Shown here: in pieces, positions 62,904 to 64,000 of the stretch
Layout of the letters: every line of letters begins with the position of its first letter
How positions within the stretch are numbered: the first letter of the stretch is position 1
Origin: JAXMCI01 sp046349435
GTDB lineage: Bacteria; Pseudomonadota; Alphaproteobacteria; Dongiales; Dongiaceae
Length of the DNA: 64,000 bases
Direction: 5' to 3'
NCBI GenBank assembly: GCA_046349435.1
Contig: JAXMCI010000008.1
Coordinates: 62,001 to 126,000, forward strand
Notes under the pieces: generated by a model
Told to the model about the DNA's origin: nothing
The model's database searches: none
What the model saw: the letters and a program-made list of their open reading frames with translations, nothing else
Program-made: the position numbers and the translations under genes

Positions 62904-63039
62904 CGGCCCACATTATGCCACATCGCCGGCCAATAGAAGGCGGATCGGGAGCCGCGCGCGAAACGCTTGCAGGCCACCGGGACATGGCCAGGGATGGGGC
63001 GGTCATGCGAGAATGGCCCTGGGGAAACAGCCGCTCGTC

Positions 63040-64000
63040 ATGACATCAGCCACCATCGCGCCGGGCCCGAGCACCTGGCTGCTGCTCTCCGACAAGGTCG
63101 GGGACAATGCCCAGCTGCGCGCGATCGCCGGCGCGCTGCCCTGGCCCTGCCAGGAAAGGCGTCTGGCGATGCGGCCCGAGTTCGTGCTCGGCAAGCCGCC
63201 GGTGCGGCCCTCGCTCGAACACCTCGACCGCGCCCGCAGCGACCCGCTCGAGCCGCCCTGGCCCGATCTCGTGCTGACCATCGGGCGCCGCCCTTCGTCG
63301 GCGGCGCTCTGGGTGGCCGAGCAGTCCGGCGGGCGCACCCGGCTGGTCATCGTCGGCCGGCCGCGCCGGCTGCTCGAGCGCTTCGACCTGGTGCTGACGC
63401 CGGCCCACTACAACGTGCCGGACCGCCCGAACGTGATGCGCCTGCACTACCCGCCGGTGCGGCCCGCCGAGGCGGCGATCGCCGCCGCCGCCGCCGCCTG
63501 GGCGCCTCGGCTGGACGCGCTCGACCGGCCGCTGCTGGCGCTGCTGGTCGGCGGCCGCACGGGGACCCATGACGTCACGCCCGGCCTCGGCGCCGCGCTG
63601 GCCCGGCAGGCCGCCGCGGCCGCCGCCGCGGCCGGCGGCAGCCTCTCCGTCTCGACCAGCCGGCGGACCACGGCGGCGACCGTGGCGGCGATCGCGGCGG
63701 CGCTGCCGGCCGGCACGCCGCTCTATCGCTGGACCGACGCGCCGGCGGAGAATCCGTATCTCGCGCTGCTCGGGCGCGCCGACCGGTTCATCGTGACCGG
63801 CGACAGCCTGTCGATGCTGGTCGAGGTGGCGCGGCTCGGCAAGCCGCTGCTGATCGCCCCGGTGCCGCCGGCCGGCGGGCCGCTCAACCGGCTCGCGGCG
63901 GCGCTGCAGCGCCGCGGCCTGGCGCCGGCTGCGCGCGACTTCGACCGGCTGCACCGGCTGCTGATCGGCCAGGGCCTGGCGGCACGGCTGGGCGAGCCCT
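63040..64000 (+). CDS. ELM1/DUF1022-family GT-B-like protein, 3' partial
   Basis: The frame is open from the ATG at 63040 to the window end (about 320 residues visible); an ATG at 63013 in the same frame is a possible earlier start. Blocks WLLLSDKVGDNAQLRAIAGA, PDLVLTIGRRPSSAALWVA, VLTPAHYNVPDRPNVMRLHY, LLALLVGGRTGTHDVTPGLG and RFIVTGDSLSMLVEVARLGK match proteins named mitochondrial fission ELM1 family, which look like GT-B glycosyltransferases of unknown function common in alphaproteobacteria. The C-terminus lies beyond the window. Confidence 0.85.
   Translation, partial: MTSATIAPGPSTWLLLSDKVGDNAQLRAIAGALPWPCQERRLAMRPEFVLGKPPVRPSLEHLDRARSDPLEPPWPDLVLTIGRRPSSAALWVAEQSGGRTRLVIVGRPRRLLERFDLVLTPAHYNVPDRPNVMRLHYPPVRPAEAAIAAAAAAWAPRLDALDRPLLALLVGGRTGTHDVTPGLGAALARQAAAAAAAAGGSLSVSTSRRTTAATVAAIAAALPAGTPLYRWTDAPAENPYLALLGRADRFIVTGDSLSMLVEVARLGKPLLIAPVPPAGGPLNRLAAALQRRGLAPAARDFDRLHRLLIGQGLAARLGEP

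Overview
The window is very GC-rich DNA from an alphaproteobacterium. The strongest lineage marker is a complete NepR/PhyR/EcfG general stress response, which is restricted to Alphaproteobacteria. An ELM1-family protein and the catabolic style fit a free-living Rhodospirillales-like soil or water organism, but genus cannot be read from the sequence. There is no phage, insertion sequence or CRISPR array. Dispersed palindromic repeats sit in many gene gaps.

Layout. 0-15 kb: Sel1 protein, secreted phosphoesterase-like protein, MFS transporter, an ADH/membrane protein/erythromycin-esterase operon, a TPR-OGT glycosyltransferase, then a TetR regulator, SDR and RND efflux pair with recognisable operators. 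14.7-21 kb: an RNA-repair island consisting of a promoter-terminator bounded transcript of unknown type, an odd tRNA-Arg gene, the RNA ligase RtcB, three tandem Y RNA-like genes (two carrying a permuted tRNA mimic), the Ro60 (TROVE) protein, and two overlapping RlaP-type nucleotidyltransferases. 21-36 kb: DMT exporter, amidase, dipeptidase, V4R-like protein, hydantoinase A and B, and a peptide ABC transporter whose two permeases are fused, followed by an AbiEii-like pair. 36-42 kb: amidase, a frameshifted GDSL esterase, a flavin monooxygenase and a three-subunit cobalt nitrile hydratase/thiocyanate hydrolase. 42-52.8 kb: an aromatic-CoA (anthraniloyl- or salicylyl-CoA type) catabolic operon with MarR control and three frameshifted genes. 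52.8-61 kb: the general stress locus (KGG protein, NepR, PhyR, a FUS-like Gly/Tyr/Gln-rich protein, EcfG) and trehalose/glucan genes (GH15, OtsA). 61-64 kb: hybrid histidine kinase and an ELM1-family protein cut by the window end.

How it fits together. The Y RNAs should tether Ro60 and possibly other enzymes to RNAs, RtcB seals broken RNA, and the RlaP proteins may add nucleotides to damaged ends. Matches to the EcfG promoter (GGAAC, 16-17 nt, NGTT) lie before otsA, the GH15 gene, the Gly/Tyr/Gln-rich gene, a zinc-ribbon gene and the ADH operon, which links scattered genes to one stress regulon. The 42-51 kb operon looks built to activate, hydroxylate/reduce and beta-oxidise a 2-substituted benzoate.

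Caution: at least four genes between 38 and 47 kb carry one- or two-base shifts in G/C runs. This may be assembly error rather than gene decay.
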